Below, piece after piece: positions 1 to 12,110 of a stretch of DNA of 64,000 nt. The stretch is from Tetraselmis striata. Taxonomy: Eukaryota; Chlorophyta; Chlorodendrophyceae; Chlorodendrales; Chlorodendraceae. Both the position numbers and the translations under genes were made by a program. The DNA lies in NCBI GenBank assembly GCA_006384855.1, contig VCJN01000051.1:124001-188000 (forward strand), written 5' to 3'. The notes beneath the pieces are model-generated. The model searched no databases and was not told the DNA's origin. It saw nothing but the letters and a program-made list of their open reading frames with translations. How positions within the stretch are numbered: position 1 is the stretch's first letter; every line of letters begins with the position of its first letter.

Positions 1-71
1 TAAAGCGATCCCAGCGATCCCTCGGTAGCACCCCTGAGGAGGCGGTGGGGAGTATGCGGGGCGGGGCGTGC

Positions 72-227
72 CTGGATGTCCCACAGCGTGATGACCAGCC
101 CCAGGCTCGGCACCACCTTGTTGACGAAGCTGGCCTCTATGACGCGCGTGACCGCCTCATCGCGCGCCGCGCTGGACTCGCTGGGCGGCACGCATATCTC
201 CTCCTCCACCGCAGATATTAGAAACAT
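72..227 (-). CDS. RNA polymerase III subunit RPC8 (Rpb7/Rpc25-like), first exon, partial
   Basis: The minus strand from the ATG at 227-225 reads MFLISAVEEEICVPPSES, then VNKVVPSLGLVITLWDIQ. This matches the start of the RPC8/Rpc25 family (MF.L.E.EDTI.VPP, then NKV..LGL...YDI), the Pol III stalk subunit that pairs with RPC9 and aids initiation on tRNA and 5S genes in the nucleus. Fifty-two codons are seen, ending in phase 0 at DIQ. Family similarity stops exactly there, so I place the exon end at 72. The next bases are GCACGC, so the intron would have a GC donor rather than GT. The rest of the gene lies beyond the left edge. An early C run follows the ATG on the plus strand and is outside the coding part. 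It is head to head with the kinesin gene. The Rpb7 paralogue of Pol II is less likely because of the VPP and NKV pattern. Confidence 0.72.
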
Positions 228-1646
228 GCCCCCCCCCCGCCCCACACACACACCCTCACCCTCACCCCCCCCCCTCTCCGCCCTCCTGGCCTCCTCCCTA
301 CCTCCCGCTGCGCACTAGCCCTCCGGAGTGTGCGCTATATGCTTTCGATCCAGGCCTTGAGAACCCACTGACCTGAGGAATTCGTCGGTGCCGTGTGTGA
401 GAGGACGTCGGACTGGGGCAAGCATCCCCATTGCAGCTGCCGCTGATTGCGGTCACCGCTCGCGCTCGCGGTCACCGTGGAGCCGCGCCGCCCGCCGCCG
501 CGCTGTAATAGCGACCATAGCGCGCCCGCCACGTGCTGGCGAGCCGATGATGAAGAAGAAATCTGAACCCATAAAGTACAGGTACTGATACCGGGCCGCA
601 CCTGGACATACATGGGTACTATATGGGTGCCAGGTACCTGGCAATACCGCCTGCCCTGGCACCACCTGGTATTAATTGATTTACTGAGTGATAGATACAG
701 ATTATTATTATTGAGGATATGTAGCGATTAAAACCTTGTTCGTAACCTAAGTACAGGTAGCGACTGCGCCACCAGCAGCCCACTACAGGTACCTGTACCG
801 CGCGGTTGACAGCAACGCAAAATCGATATCTGACTGTGCGTGTTAACTGATGCCCTTGTGCGCGCGATGCGCCAGCTCCAGCTGCGGCTTGTGACGATAT
901 ATTACATGAAAGCAACCGTCACGGAATTATTGCGAAATCGTTCCGGAAACGAAACCGCGAACTGCACTTTCTACTACCTACTACTGATGATGATGCCGTT
1001 TCTCATATCGTCAACCGGGTCGTCCTCGATCTATCGATATGTCTGTCCCGGCGCTAAGAGGGTTCTGCTTAAATGTAGGCTTTTTCCTCCCCCAGTACTT
1101 TGCGTGCATTCTCTGGACGCTCTCCCTGTAACCAAAAAGTTATTATATGTCTGTCCCGGTATACCTCCGATAATTCGGTGCCAGTGTGTTGAAGCACTAT
1201 ATTACTATAGGTATATACGGCAAGACTTAATCCCTCGGGTACTCAATCTCAGAACTTGGTTTCAACTACCGCCCGCATATCCGACTCGCAACCAACCGTC
1301 TGCTGCTCTCCCTGCCTGAGTTGGGGAGCCCACCCCGCCGCATCAGCCCGCGCCGCGCCTGTACGCGGTACGGTTGCGCTGCCGCTACTATCCCGCGCAC
1401 ATTCGCAGCGCGCACTTGCTGCTCCCCGATACGGCGCCCAGGCCCGGTCTCTGGCAGGACTGGAGAGTCGCCTCCCACGGGCTCCAGTCGACAGCGGAGG
1501 TGAGCGACGCGGCGGGGCGGGGCGTCGCAGCGCGAGGGGCGCGGGGCGTCGTGGCGACAACCGGCCAGTACTGCCCATCCCACTCACCACCCGGGCTCGG
1601 CATCTCAGCCATCCATCACCGGTCAGCGTGCGGAGGGAGCGACGCC
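228..1646. other. Intergenic region between head-to-head RPC8 and kinesin genes
   Basis: About 1.4 kb without a convincing gene. It must hold both promoters, but I see no clear TATA box or initiator. It has several short palindromic GGTACC-type motifs (about 575-800). The part from about 1320 to 1646 is GC-rich and is probably 5' UTR of the kinesin transcript. Confidence 0.5.
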
Positions 1647-4600
1647 ATGGTGTCTCGCATCCCCAATCCTGGCGCATTGCGCTCTCCGGAGCGCGCTTGC
1701 AGCGGGGGCACCCCCACGTACGGCGGCAGCGGCGGCGGCAACCTTTCGTCGAAGCTGCCGTCGAAGGGCTCCAAGCTTAACAGCAGTATGAGCTCGCCCA
1801 CTAAAAAAGGCGACAACGGTTCATCGCTGAGGAAAGAAATGGGTCGCGCGGCGGGACTGCAGATGAACGACGTCGACAGCGCGGATATCGACAAGCTCCG
1901 GGAGGCGGCGCGCGAGGCTGTCAAGATGGAGGCGCGGCTGAACGAGGTGGAAGTGGAACGCGCGCGGGAGCTTCGGGAGCTGCAGGTGATGATGTCGAGC
2001 CTCCAACGGAAAGAGGAGGAGCTCTCCAAGTTTGTGAGCTCCGTGCAGAAGCGGCGCCAGGAGACAGACCCCTATGAAAAGGTTAGCCCGCCTTCTGGGC
2101 ACCACCCCTGCCCTCGAGTCCCTCAACCCCAAACCGACTGGCGACCGCCTCTCGTCCTCTCGGAGCTTGTGCTTTTCCGATAAACTCAGCTCGACCGAGT
2201 TTTCCGGGAAATTAATGATAAGAAAGTCCCGTCTGACACCTTTGTGCGAATGGATCTAAGCACGCCCTAACGGCGTGTCGCCTCAAATCACTGAATTGCC
2301 GTCGCCCCCCCCCCCCCCCCCCCCCCCCCCGGCGCGCAGGCGCAGCTACGTATCTCTGAGCTGGAAGAGCAGCTGGCCCAGGCGCTGGTTCGCCCCCCCC
2401 CGCCCCACCCACACCCTTGTCTCCCGTGCCAACCACAGCTTGCCTGGGCGACGGAGATCCCCATTTAGATTACTAGTACTTGCCATGAAAGGAGGCCACA
2501 TTTCTCTCACTCATCCATCCGCACTGGAGCAATTCTCACTCCACTTCACTCACGGCCATCAGCGCAGCAAATATTGCTGACGTGTACATGCCCAGCATAC
2601 AGCTCAGTATCTCCCTCATATACTATGTGGATATGGATTCTGTGGTTGAAGTGTCCTTAAAAATTCAAATCGCCCGTCCTGAAAATTTCGCACATGATAG
2701 TAGGCGGCAGATATGTCAAGCATCACGGTAAAACCTCACGCATGCTTTCGTCCCATGCTGAACATCAACCTACCAGCTGCGCTCTCTTCTCAACATATGA
2801 CGTGTCGCTCACTTTCCACTGCGAAATTTCGCCCCTCCCCCCCCCCCCCCCCCCAGGATGACTCCAAGATGGACGCAGAGCACCGCCGCCTGCGCGAGGA
2901 GTCTACCAAGCTGAATGGACTCTTCCAGCGGGTTGAGATCGCCGTCGGAAAGGTGCTCAGCACCCAAAAGGCTACCTTCATGGGCACAGCCGACGAGCGC
3001 CAAGCGCTCCAGGACACAGGTCGCCACCTCCTCACTGCTTTCCCTTGCAATCCACGAGGTTGGTCAGCGGTGCGGTGTGCGGTGTGCTGACCGGTGCTGT
3101 GGCGTCCTTGCCTTTGCTGAGAACAGAAGAGACAAGTAACATGGACAAGGCGGAGATCACCAAGCTCACGGAAGAGATGCTCGCAGAGACAGAGGGCCTG
3201 AAGGTGCGCCTTGCCTGCACGCATCTGAATCATGCAGGAAATACAGGCCTTTGTAGCGCTATGGGGCTGCACCCAAATACTGAATCAAGATTGGGGCCAC
3301 CCCTTAGCCACCATGTGCTATCTTGGCGCCCGCGTGGCTGCCTACATTATAGGTCTCTCTCACCCTCTGTCTCGCCCTCTCTTCGTACTCGTACCTCTGT
3401 CTTCTATGCATTGACACCGGGCCTATTGCTCATTGTCATCGCGGCAATGCTGACCTCGCCTTCCCTTTCCCTTTGTCCCACCACCGCCAGGCGCAACTCA
3501 ACGCAGAGCATGCCAAGCGCAAGAAGCTGCACAATCAGCTGGTCAACCTCCGCGGCGCCATTCGCGTCTTCTGCCGCGTGCGCCCCATGCTGAACGCCGC
3601 GGGCGAGGCGATTGACGGCACCGTCAGCACCGAGGTGGACGACACCACCGACTCCATTGCCGTGGTCGGCAACCGCGCAAACGCATACAAGCCGCAGGAG
3701 GTAAAGCACAAGAAGTACAGCTTCGACCGCGTCTTTGGGATGGACGCCTGCCAGGAGTCCATCTACGACGAGACATCGGCGGTGGTGACCAGCGTGATGG
3801 ACGGCTACAACGTCTGCATCTTTGCCTACGGGCAGACTGGATCCGGCAAGACGTTCACCATGGAGGGCTCGGAGGGCAGCCGTGGCGTGAACTACCGCAC
3901 GCTGAGCGAGCTCTTCGACATCGCGCGCTTCCGCAAGTCGCAGATGCAGTACAGCTTCCACGTGTCCCTGGTGGAGGTATACAACGAGGAGGTCCGCGAC
4001 TTGCTGGCCGCCCAGTCGTCGGAAGTGGCGTGGAACACCCATAACAAGGTGAGCCCAGACACATCCGCAAGAAATCCCTTAGAACCCCATCACGCCACGC
4101 TCCCCCGGCTCATTTTGCGTCGACCTGTTATCCTGTAGTCTGCGCCATCTGCTTACCGTATGTGGTCCGCACTTTGATTGCGCATCAAATTCGCGACGTG
4201 TGAAGCGGCCAAGCGGGTGTGAATGAATGCAATAAGGACTAGCGTGATCCCCGCGGAAAATCAATCCACCACTGCTGACGCACGTTTGTTCCATCGCAGT
4301 CGTCGGTGCAAGCGCGGCCCCACCTCGAGCTGCGCGTGATGCCGGACGGCCGCGTGGACGTGCCGGGGATGATAACTTCTGAAGTGTCAAACCTGGAGGC
4401 GGCGTGGGAGGTACTTCAGCGCGCGTCCAGTGTGCGCAGCAGCGGCGAGACCAAGTCCAACGCGCACTCGAGCCGCTCGCACTGCCTGCTGCGTGTGGCG
4501 GTGCACGGTTACAACAAACTGAATAAAGACGAGATGAACGCCAAGCTGTGGCTGGTCGACCTCGCGGGCAGCGAGCGCGTCGGCAAGAGCGAGGCCGCCG

Positions 4601-5583
4601 GCGCTCGGCTGAAGGAGGCGCAGTTCATCAACCGTTCCCTCTCATCGCTCGGCGACTGCATCTACGCCCTCGCCACCAAGAGCCCGCACATTCCGTACCG
4701 CAACAGCAAGCTGACAACTTTGCTGGCCGACTCCCTGGGCGGCGACTCGAAGACGGTGATGGTCGTGAACGTTTCGCCAAACGTGTCCGACATTGGTGAG
4801 ACGACATGCAGCCTCAACTTCGCGTCGCGCGTGCGCGGTGTCGAGATGGGCCCGGCCAAGAGGCACGTCGAGAGCAATATGAGCGAGGTGCAGAAGGCCA
4901 AGATGCAGGTGACCGACCTCAAGGCGCAGGTGGAGGAGCTGCAGGAGGTCAAGCAGACCCAGCAGAAGAAGCTGCGCGAGGTGGCGACCGATGCGGCTGC
5001 TACGGTGGGCGAGTTGCGGAAGCGTGACAAGGCGGTGGCGCGCTTGGAGCGCAAAGTGGCGCGGCTGCAGGAGAAGCTCGGCGCCGCGGACGACGAGGAG
5101 CCGGAGGAGGAGGAGGAGCTCGACGAGTCGGTCAACCTCGGTAACCTGGAGCAGTTCCTCGCGCCGACGGCATCGCCCGTGTACAAGGCTGCGGGGGGCG
5201 TGGTGGCGGGCTCGGCCAGCGCCACCGAGCAGCAAGCACAGACGCCGCGGAGCAACCTGACCCCCGCAATGTCGGGCGTCAGCACCTCGGCGGCCCGGAT
5301 GGCGGCGCTCTCTGAACAGCTGGGCGAGTCGCTGATGATGCGCACGGCGGGCGCGACCGAGAGCGCTGCCGACAGCAAACCTAGCAGCGACGCGGTGGTG
5401 GAGATTGTGGTGACGCAACCTAAGAGCGAGACCTTCAAGGCGCGCTTTGCGGATTACCGCAACAAGCCCGACCAGCAGGAAGCGCTCCAGAGCGCAGACG
5501 CGGCCGACCTCGGCACCAGCAAGAACAAGAAGAAGAAGGGCGGCTTTGGTCGCAAGGTCAAGAGGTGGGTGGGCTTCTTCTGA
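1647..5583 (+). CDS. Kinesin-14 family motor protein, 854 residues, six exons
   Basis: Exons 1647-2081, 2340-2387, 2857-3019, 3127-3203, 3491-4048 and 4300-5583 join in frame. Residues about 65-241 form a charged coiled coil (for example AQLRISELEEQLAQAL in the 48-nt exon 2). The neck and motor start LRGAIRVFCRVRP at about 262-274, typical of minus-end-directed kinesin-14. The P-loop GQTGSGKT is at 355-362, switch I NAHSSRSH at 481-488 and switch II LVDLAGSE at 512-519, all intact. The motor ends near 615 and a second coiled coil covers about 621-690, followed by an acidic run and a low-complexity region. The last 20 residues are strongly basic and end RWVGFF, which could bind membrane or tubulin. 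The motor is therefore central, not C-terminal as in Ncd/KAR3. It should act on spindle or cortical microtubules. The start ATG at 1647 was chosen as the first in-frame ATG of the GC-rich open stretch; an upstream 5' exon is possible. Confidence 0.93.
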
Positions 5584-8500
5584 GGAGGCGCCACAAACGC
5601 ACCGGCGCGGCATGGAGATGGGAGAACCCATAGACTGTCCATCTCCTGCGAATCCAAGCCATGGCAATAACGACATCCACGCCCAGACACCCTGGCGGGA
5701 CGCCTCAAGGCAGGCCTGTAGAGATACATAGAAAGTCTGAGCATGGCGCCAGCGCATGATCCATTGAGCGCCAACATGTCTATCGATGCCTTCCCCGACA
5801 GCGGCCGTCACAGCAAGAGCAGCAAGATCCTTCTGAGGTTACGCGCGCAGTGGCCACAGGCTTACATCTCGTCACCTCCCCATCCAATCCCCCTATCAAG
5901 TAGTAGCAGCTATTATATCAGCTGGCGCGGCATCCTCGCCGTGCGACGCCCGTGTCCAGCATTCCTGCAAAGGAGCGTGAAATCGACTGTGGCCACAGTG
6001 TACCATCCTGTTACTGCGCTGGTTGACATTTGTAATCGAAGCGCAGCGGGCATCCAATCAATATCAATCGCCCAGCAAAGACTTCCCGGCATGTATAGAT
6101 TGACCCCCCCCCCTTTCCTTCTTTATTCCTTGACTGCAATTATGAATGCATGCTGGATGTGCTCTTCACGGAAGGTGCGGCTGGCTGGGTACGAGCATAG
6201 GGAGAGTGTCGAAGCCATTCTGTGTGAATGCCATCCTGTGAATGACCACTTGGTGAGGAAAACTTGGTGAATTCATACTACTCAAGCATGTATGAAACAA
6301 CGTTATGTATGCCAACGACCTGCTGTGCCGATCCAATTGCCCCGGCTCTGTGCGCTGAGCATCTGCGTGCCCCATCCTGGTTACACTGGGCTAGTTAGTG
6401 CATTGAAGAGGAGTGCTGATTCAACGCTTTATCCATGCTGAGCAGCCAGCGCCCTGCTCTAAGAAAATTCTAATAATAGCACTCTTCTTTGTTATTAGAT
6501 GATAACAGTACGGATCACGCAGCACATAGAAGTTTTGTCGGGAATGTCGCTGCACAGGTCCGGTGAGGTTTCGCGCAGAGGTTTGTCTCCCGCAAGCACA
6601 GGATTGGGATTTTAAGGTTTACAACCCATAACCCTAAACAGCGCCAAGCTCTCCATGCCACCTCCATCAAGCACCATCCATGAGGAGGACAGCGAACAAA
6701 ATGGCCGCCGTCCCACACATAGCTGTTGCGCATGTCCAGCGCCAGGGGCTTGCTCTCCGCCACCCTTGCAACCTCTCCCTGGGTTGCAGACGGGCAGAGG
6801 ATTGGCGTGATTGGCTGATGGCCGTGTGACAGTGGCAGTAAACGCTTGCCGGCGACGCAGGATGACTCGTGGGATGACCGGAAATCAGCGGGGGGAGGGA
6901 GGGGACAATGGTGAGTGTGGCTCTCTCCATGCCAGGCCCCGCCCTTCTCTAATTTCATGCACAGCTTGCCGTGGGTCTGGTGCCCATAAACATCTTACAA
7001 TGAGTGTCATCTGAAATCACGCGAATCTGTTCTGATTGGGGGGCGCTCGAGGTACACTGTCGTATTGCTGGCACCGGGCGGCTGCTCGAGTGCTGAATGA
7101 AGTCGCGGCGACGCTGCAGCGGTTCGACCTCCGGTTCCGTTGCGGAGGGCAGACGGGAGGGTGTGTTCGCCACTACCGACGCGGTCGTCGTTCAGTCATG
7201 CCGTCGTCGACGGTCGCCGAGCCCCGGCGCCCGCCCGCCCGGCGCGTCATATAGACCCGCAGGACCATGACCCCGTTACATTTATCGCGGCCAGCCCCGT
7301 GCTCGAAACAAATCACAAAATATCGACAAGCGACCCGCCGCCGGGGCGACTTCGCGCGGCGACGGAAAGCGGCGAGGTGTCGCTGCCATCGCCATCAGGA
7401 GGCACTCTGCGCACTGCCAGCGCGATCGCGCAACGATAAACGCAATATTTAATATAATTGCACCATCAGGTGAGCGCCCCGCGCCGCCGTCGCCGTCGTC
7501 GCCGTCGCCGTCGCCACCGATATTATGGTTTCGGAGCACGAGGCATTACGATACTCCAGGCCGCAAAATAACACAGCTATAGGTAGGAATCCGATAGAAG
7601 GCTGCACGCCACATGGCAGTGATTAATTTTCTTCACTGTGTGTGCTCAACCTTGTGCACCCTCGAGCGTGCAGCCTGTGCCTCTCAAGCATGGATGTGGT
7701 GACGCGTGCCAGCGAAAAACGCAAACGGCCGTGGTGTTCCTGAAGTGCTGCTACGGGACACGGCCCGTCGCATCACGTCAAGCGTACGCATTGTACAACT
7801 AGGACTAGGTAGTAGGTCTGCGCTTTAATTATCAGTATGCAGGTCTATGTCGCGGCCATCTTGCATCAAAAGCTCATGCAGTTGCACGCCGTCGGCGCGT
7901 TAATATGGCATAATACTATGTTGCTAGCTCGTGCGCACGGCGGGCATTTTGCACGGCGGGCAAATCTTATCCCAATCGGCGGAACAACCGCCGCGTGAGC
8001 GCCGGGCTCTGAAACTGGATCGATGTACTGGTGACCCAACGACGAGTAGACGGATTACAACAATACGGACTGAAGTTGGAAGAAAATATCACGAGGGCAA
8101 CCCGCATTCACATCCCTGCCCCGGGCCGCACTGCCCTCCCAACTGCCGTAAAAACTATATGTCGGAACTCCTCACACTCGCTCCCTATAGGCACGGTCCC
8201 CCCCCCCCCCCCCCCCCCCCCGTCCCCGCCGCCGCGCGGGCTCACCCCTCCATGACATTGGCAACATCCCATCCACGCCTCCGGGCTGCCCACCCTTATG
8301 CCTCCAAAAACCCCGCCACAATCCCTACAAGTGCTATGCGCCCACAGCGAACCCCCACAACTACACACACAATCAACCGAGTCAAAGCTGCTATTCGAGG
8401 GTAGCGGCTAGCAATTCGGTTATGCAAACTGCATCGCCGTCGCCGCAGCCTCACACCTCGCTGTGACATGCTCTGCGAGAACGAAGCCGTCTCACATGAC

Positions 8501-8890
8501 TACTAACAACTTGGTCCAGGCAGATTTCGAGGTAAGGCTTTCTGTCGTCGAGGGGATTGGCGTTCAGACGGGTGTGCCGAAAAGCGGGAATTTGCGGGCG
8601 CAGCATGTAGGCGCGTCGATCGGCAGCTTAACCCAAAACAAACGGTCAAGATATGGCCACAATAGCTAGTCATGGGTATCAGGTTCACACATGTAGGCTC
8701 TCATGGTCTGCCATAGACCCATGACCGAGCAAGCCCAGAGTTTCGGTCGGGGTTGATTGCATGGGGGCGCAGTGTAATATGGGTCGTGCCCAGTAATAAA
8801 CCGATTCCGTTTGGATCTACATTTCGTACATGATGAGCCCTTAGCGCCGCATGTCGCTCGAAGGCTGCAGATGGCATAGGACCAAGGACT
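5584..8890. other. Gene-poor intergenic region
   Basis: No reading frame here has family similarity or splice structure that I can support. It holds an impure CGTCGC trinucleotide tract at about 7480-7520 and a C run of about 23 at 8199-8221. The 3' UTR of the kinesin gene must lie in its first few hundred bases. Confidence 0.5.
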
Positions 8891-8897
8891 ACAGTAT

Positions 8898-9097
8898 ACC
8901 GCTAAGATTTTCGACGTTGCTGCCGCATCGAATCGGCGACAGACCATGCTCAATGGTGCTCTCGCCGAGGTGGTGGTAGTGGACAGGGATGCAACGCGAG
9001 GACATTTGGCACCGCTAAGATTTTCGACGTTGCTGCCCCATCGAATCGGCGACAGACCCTGCTCAATGGTGCTCTAACCGAGGTGGTGATAGTGGCG
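8898..9097. repeat. Pair of direct repeats, about 85 bp each
   Basis: The segment beginning CCGCTAAGATTTTCGACGTT occurs at about 8899 and again at about 9012, with only a few differences over some 85 bp. The period is about 112 bp. It lies just upstream of the first tyrosine-recombinase element and may be part of its terminal region. Confidence 0.75.
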
Positions 9098-9499
9098 CGG
9101 GGAGATCGGGGCTCTCGCGATCGATCGCGCACCCACGTAAAACCTTTTTTTGACCGACGGAACAAACGTATATCTCGCCCGGAGTCCCGTATACATGACG
9201 TTTATCTACTCCGTTCCGGAGCGTGTCCGGTTTGGCATAGTTTTGGTATTTGACGATAACGCACCATCCTGGAGGTGCCGTGCGATCCCTCGCACGCATG
9301 CACCCGCGCCTAACTCGCACTCCCGCGTGCGGAATAAGGCTACGTTTTGTATTTTCGCGAGCAGTTGCAGATCTCGTACGGGTATTTCGATATATGTACC
9401 GCCGCAGCCCGTACATAATCGGCACACTGAATACCGCTGCTCTTTCGTGGCCCTCGACGAGCTGCTACGTACCCTACGTTCCCGCTGCGGATAAGGACC

Positions 9500-11570
9500 C
9501 CTTCCCTTGCGCGTGCTCGCAGCCACGCCGAGGCCATCGACAAGGCGTTCCACTTTCGTCTCGCATTTTTCCGCAAGTTGAACGAGATCAAGCGTGTGCA
9601 CGGTGACCAGGGGGGCTGGACGTACTTATGCGAGCTCAGCATTTCGCCCATCTCCAGCCATTTCCAGCCTGCAGCGGAACATCGGGGTTCAGCGGTCTTC
9701 GGCGACCTGCTGATACGTGACTACGAGCGTTGGGTCTTCGAGGCAACGGTCACCAGTAGCGCCAAGGCCACAGCTAGATAGTGCTCGCCCGCTTGCGACG
9801 CTCCATGGTCGCGGGCGTTGGCGTGGGCGTGGTGGCGGCCGTGGGCGCGGTCGCGAAGGTGAGCACGAGTGATGGTGTGGGGCGCCTTCCGTAGGAGATG
9901 TTGGCGCTTTTCGAGGTAACCTTTCGGTGACCGCCGTACGGCGAACCTTGGCAGCACAATCGACGAGGTGAGCGCCCGTGTCATCCGGACCGGACCCTCT
10001 ACCCTACATACTTCATTTATACCTTCCTCAGTGCGGCGCTTTTTACAGCAACAACCGAGTGCGGCGGCTCAACCATTCGCACGCATGCACATGATGGTTC
10101 GATAACCCGTCTCATCCCGTACAATTACGTCATTGCGTCCGTCGGTTGTTACTCTACGGGCTACAATTGCTTTGGCTCGCACCGACCTTACTTTGCGCGT
10201 AGTGCGTACGTTACGCGCGAGACGCGCGCAAAAGCGCGACGGGCGCGCGGGGCGGCCCTCGTATCTTAACCTTGCCCCGCAAAATCGTACTGTTTCTAAC
10301 CCGTCCATCAGTTACAGTTCAACCGCCGGCAACTTAGCAGACGCTGCCGAACATTATGCCGGGATTGCCCAGCCCCCTATTACAGCTTTTGTGAGACGTC
10401 GCACTTACGTAATTGACACCCTAACGCTCTCGCGTTCTGGGCGGCGTCACTTTTGACCCGTGTACAAGAGGCGATCGGCTCCGTCGGACGAGCTAGGGCA
10501 GAGCGCTCCCGACCTCCTCTCCAATTCCCTCACTGCCCAAGACTCTGGGAGCTAATATGGGAAGCTCGCTCAGTTTGCCGAGTTCTGTCATGACTCGGAA
10601 ACACATCAGCCCCCTGGAGGCGACTACTGCCATTGTTGTTTGGTACGTCGCCGGGATCGGTGAGCGGGGCCACATTGGGGCTGAGTCGTTGTTGCAACCC
10701 TTCCTCTTGGCCATCATCAACACGTTCCCGGAGCTGCAAAACATCGACCTCATCGCTAGAGATAGCCTTCATCTCACCGCGGCGTGCCGTGGCATGATGC
10801 TCAGGCAAAACCGCCTACACAATGTCGCCCTCCCGCTGCCTGCCGACGTCGCTTTCTCTTTCGTTTGAGCGTGCCGAGCTAATTGTTTTTGCTCCTCCCC
10901 CTAGTACCGGTACGACTTCCGGGCCCTCAGGGCCGCGGTCATCAACTTCAAGTTTTTCGGCCGAGGGCTTACTGGCGTGTCCGGCCGAGTGCGGGATGTG
11001 CACGTCGGTTCGTACAGCATTGCCATGCAGGTGTACTGCGAGAAGGGCCGCGCCGCCCGGCACGATGACTCGCCCTTATACATCTCCTTCCCGTGGAGGA
11101 GCACCTCCGCGTTGCCCGTCACCCCCCACTTCATCGACAAAAGTCAAGTCCCCCCCCCCCCCCCCCGGGTCCCTGCTTCCTTGGTTGAGACTAAACTTTG
11201 GGCGGTCAACCATGGCGGGCACTCCAAATCATGGACTGCCGCTACCATGTCGGACTGGCCCTCTACGGTTGGTCGTCTCGTCGCCTCGTCGATGCCTTCC
11301 CAATGCCGGCACCTCTTGGGCCTCCCACAGCCTCCGGGAGGGTGCCACCTCTGCTGCGGATTCCATCGGACTCCCGCTGTCCCACATCGGCCACCATGGC
11401 GGGTGGGCAAGCAACTCCGACATCGTCCGGGACTACATCGACCACAACGTCTTATTCCCTTCACCGGGGGCTTGGTTCTTCGTCCACATCGCGCCCCTAC
11501 TTCGCTACTTCCAAGTTCAACAAGACTCCGTAGTTGAGGCCATTATGGTGCCCCCTACGTGACCTGGCGC
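9500..11570 (+). mobile_element. Tyrosine-recombinase element, copy A (decayed; DIRS- or Crypton-like)
   Basis: Parts in order: a structural (gag-like) region near 9520-9790 and a tyrosine-recombinase region near 10290-11540. The recombinase part shows the catalytic HxLR box (SHSLREGA), the H/W box (IGHHGGWAS) and a following Tyr (IVRDYID). These are the hallmarks of the phage-integrase-type recombinases carried by DIRS, Ngaro and Crypton elements. The same parts occur in copy B on the other strand at about 12110-14740. No reverse transcriptase was seen. The element is broken at several places and looks old. A C run lies inside it at about 11151-11166. Confidence 0.7.
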
Positions 11571-12110
11571 TATCCCTGCTTCGTCAATCTGCCGCTCTCT
11601 TCTTCCGCCCTCTCCTGACAAAACCACACTCAGCGGATTTCTGTATTGTGGGTTTCTGTATTGTAGTATTATTGCGGATTGCCGACAAGCTGCGCGCTCC
11701 TGCCATTAAAAACACTGTAATCTATGCCAATGATCGTTTTCCGGCTAACTACATAGCCCACCTTCCTTTCATTGAAATTTCAAAGTTGAGTCTGGTTTTG
11801 CCAAAAAGATCGCGCAGGCTGCTTTACACTGTCAAGAGCCGAAATTGGCAGGAAGGTAAAGTGAAAAGCGTGGAGGGAAAAACGGAGTCAGGGAGGGCGC
11901 TGCGTATAACGCAGCGAAAACTGGAAGATGGCAGGCTCAGCTGTTATGGCTGCTTTTATGTCTACTCGTGCTGCACCCAAAAAGGGCGCAACGACAGGTG
12001 CCTAGTTCCCGTACCACTGAGCAGCATTTGTAGCTGAAAAGCGGTTAGGTCAAGGGAGGAAACCCATAAACTAGTTTATATCATTTCAAAGTTGAGTATG
12101 GTTTTGCCAT
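11571..12110. repeat. Spacer between the two recombinase elements, with a direct repeat
   Basis: It holds the left copy (about 11899-12075) of a repeat that recurs at about 14826-15018 in the same orientation. A 26-bp stretch starting ATTTCAAAGTTGAGT occurs at about 11777 and again at about 12085, so it frames that left copy like an insertion footprint. Confidence 0.6.
11899..12076 (+). repeat. About 180-bp direct repeat, left copy, bracketing element copy B
   Basis: Very similar to 14826-15018, including CGCAGCGAAAACTGGAAGAT and GGTCAAGGGAGGAAACCC. The two copies enclose the minus-strand recombinase element, as terminal direct repeats would. Confidence 0.75.

Noticed and set aside
1256-1646. 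Kinesin start upstream of 1647
   Set aside because: The frame is open but Arg/Ala/Pro-rich in all frames and unlike a kinesin N-terminus; ATG 1647 begins a plausible protein.
4642-5811. Long minus-strand open frame opposite the kinesin motor
   Set aside because: It is antisense to a clear kinesin exon; high GC keeps the opposite strand open. The Leu/Arg/His-rich translation has no motif.
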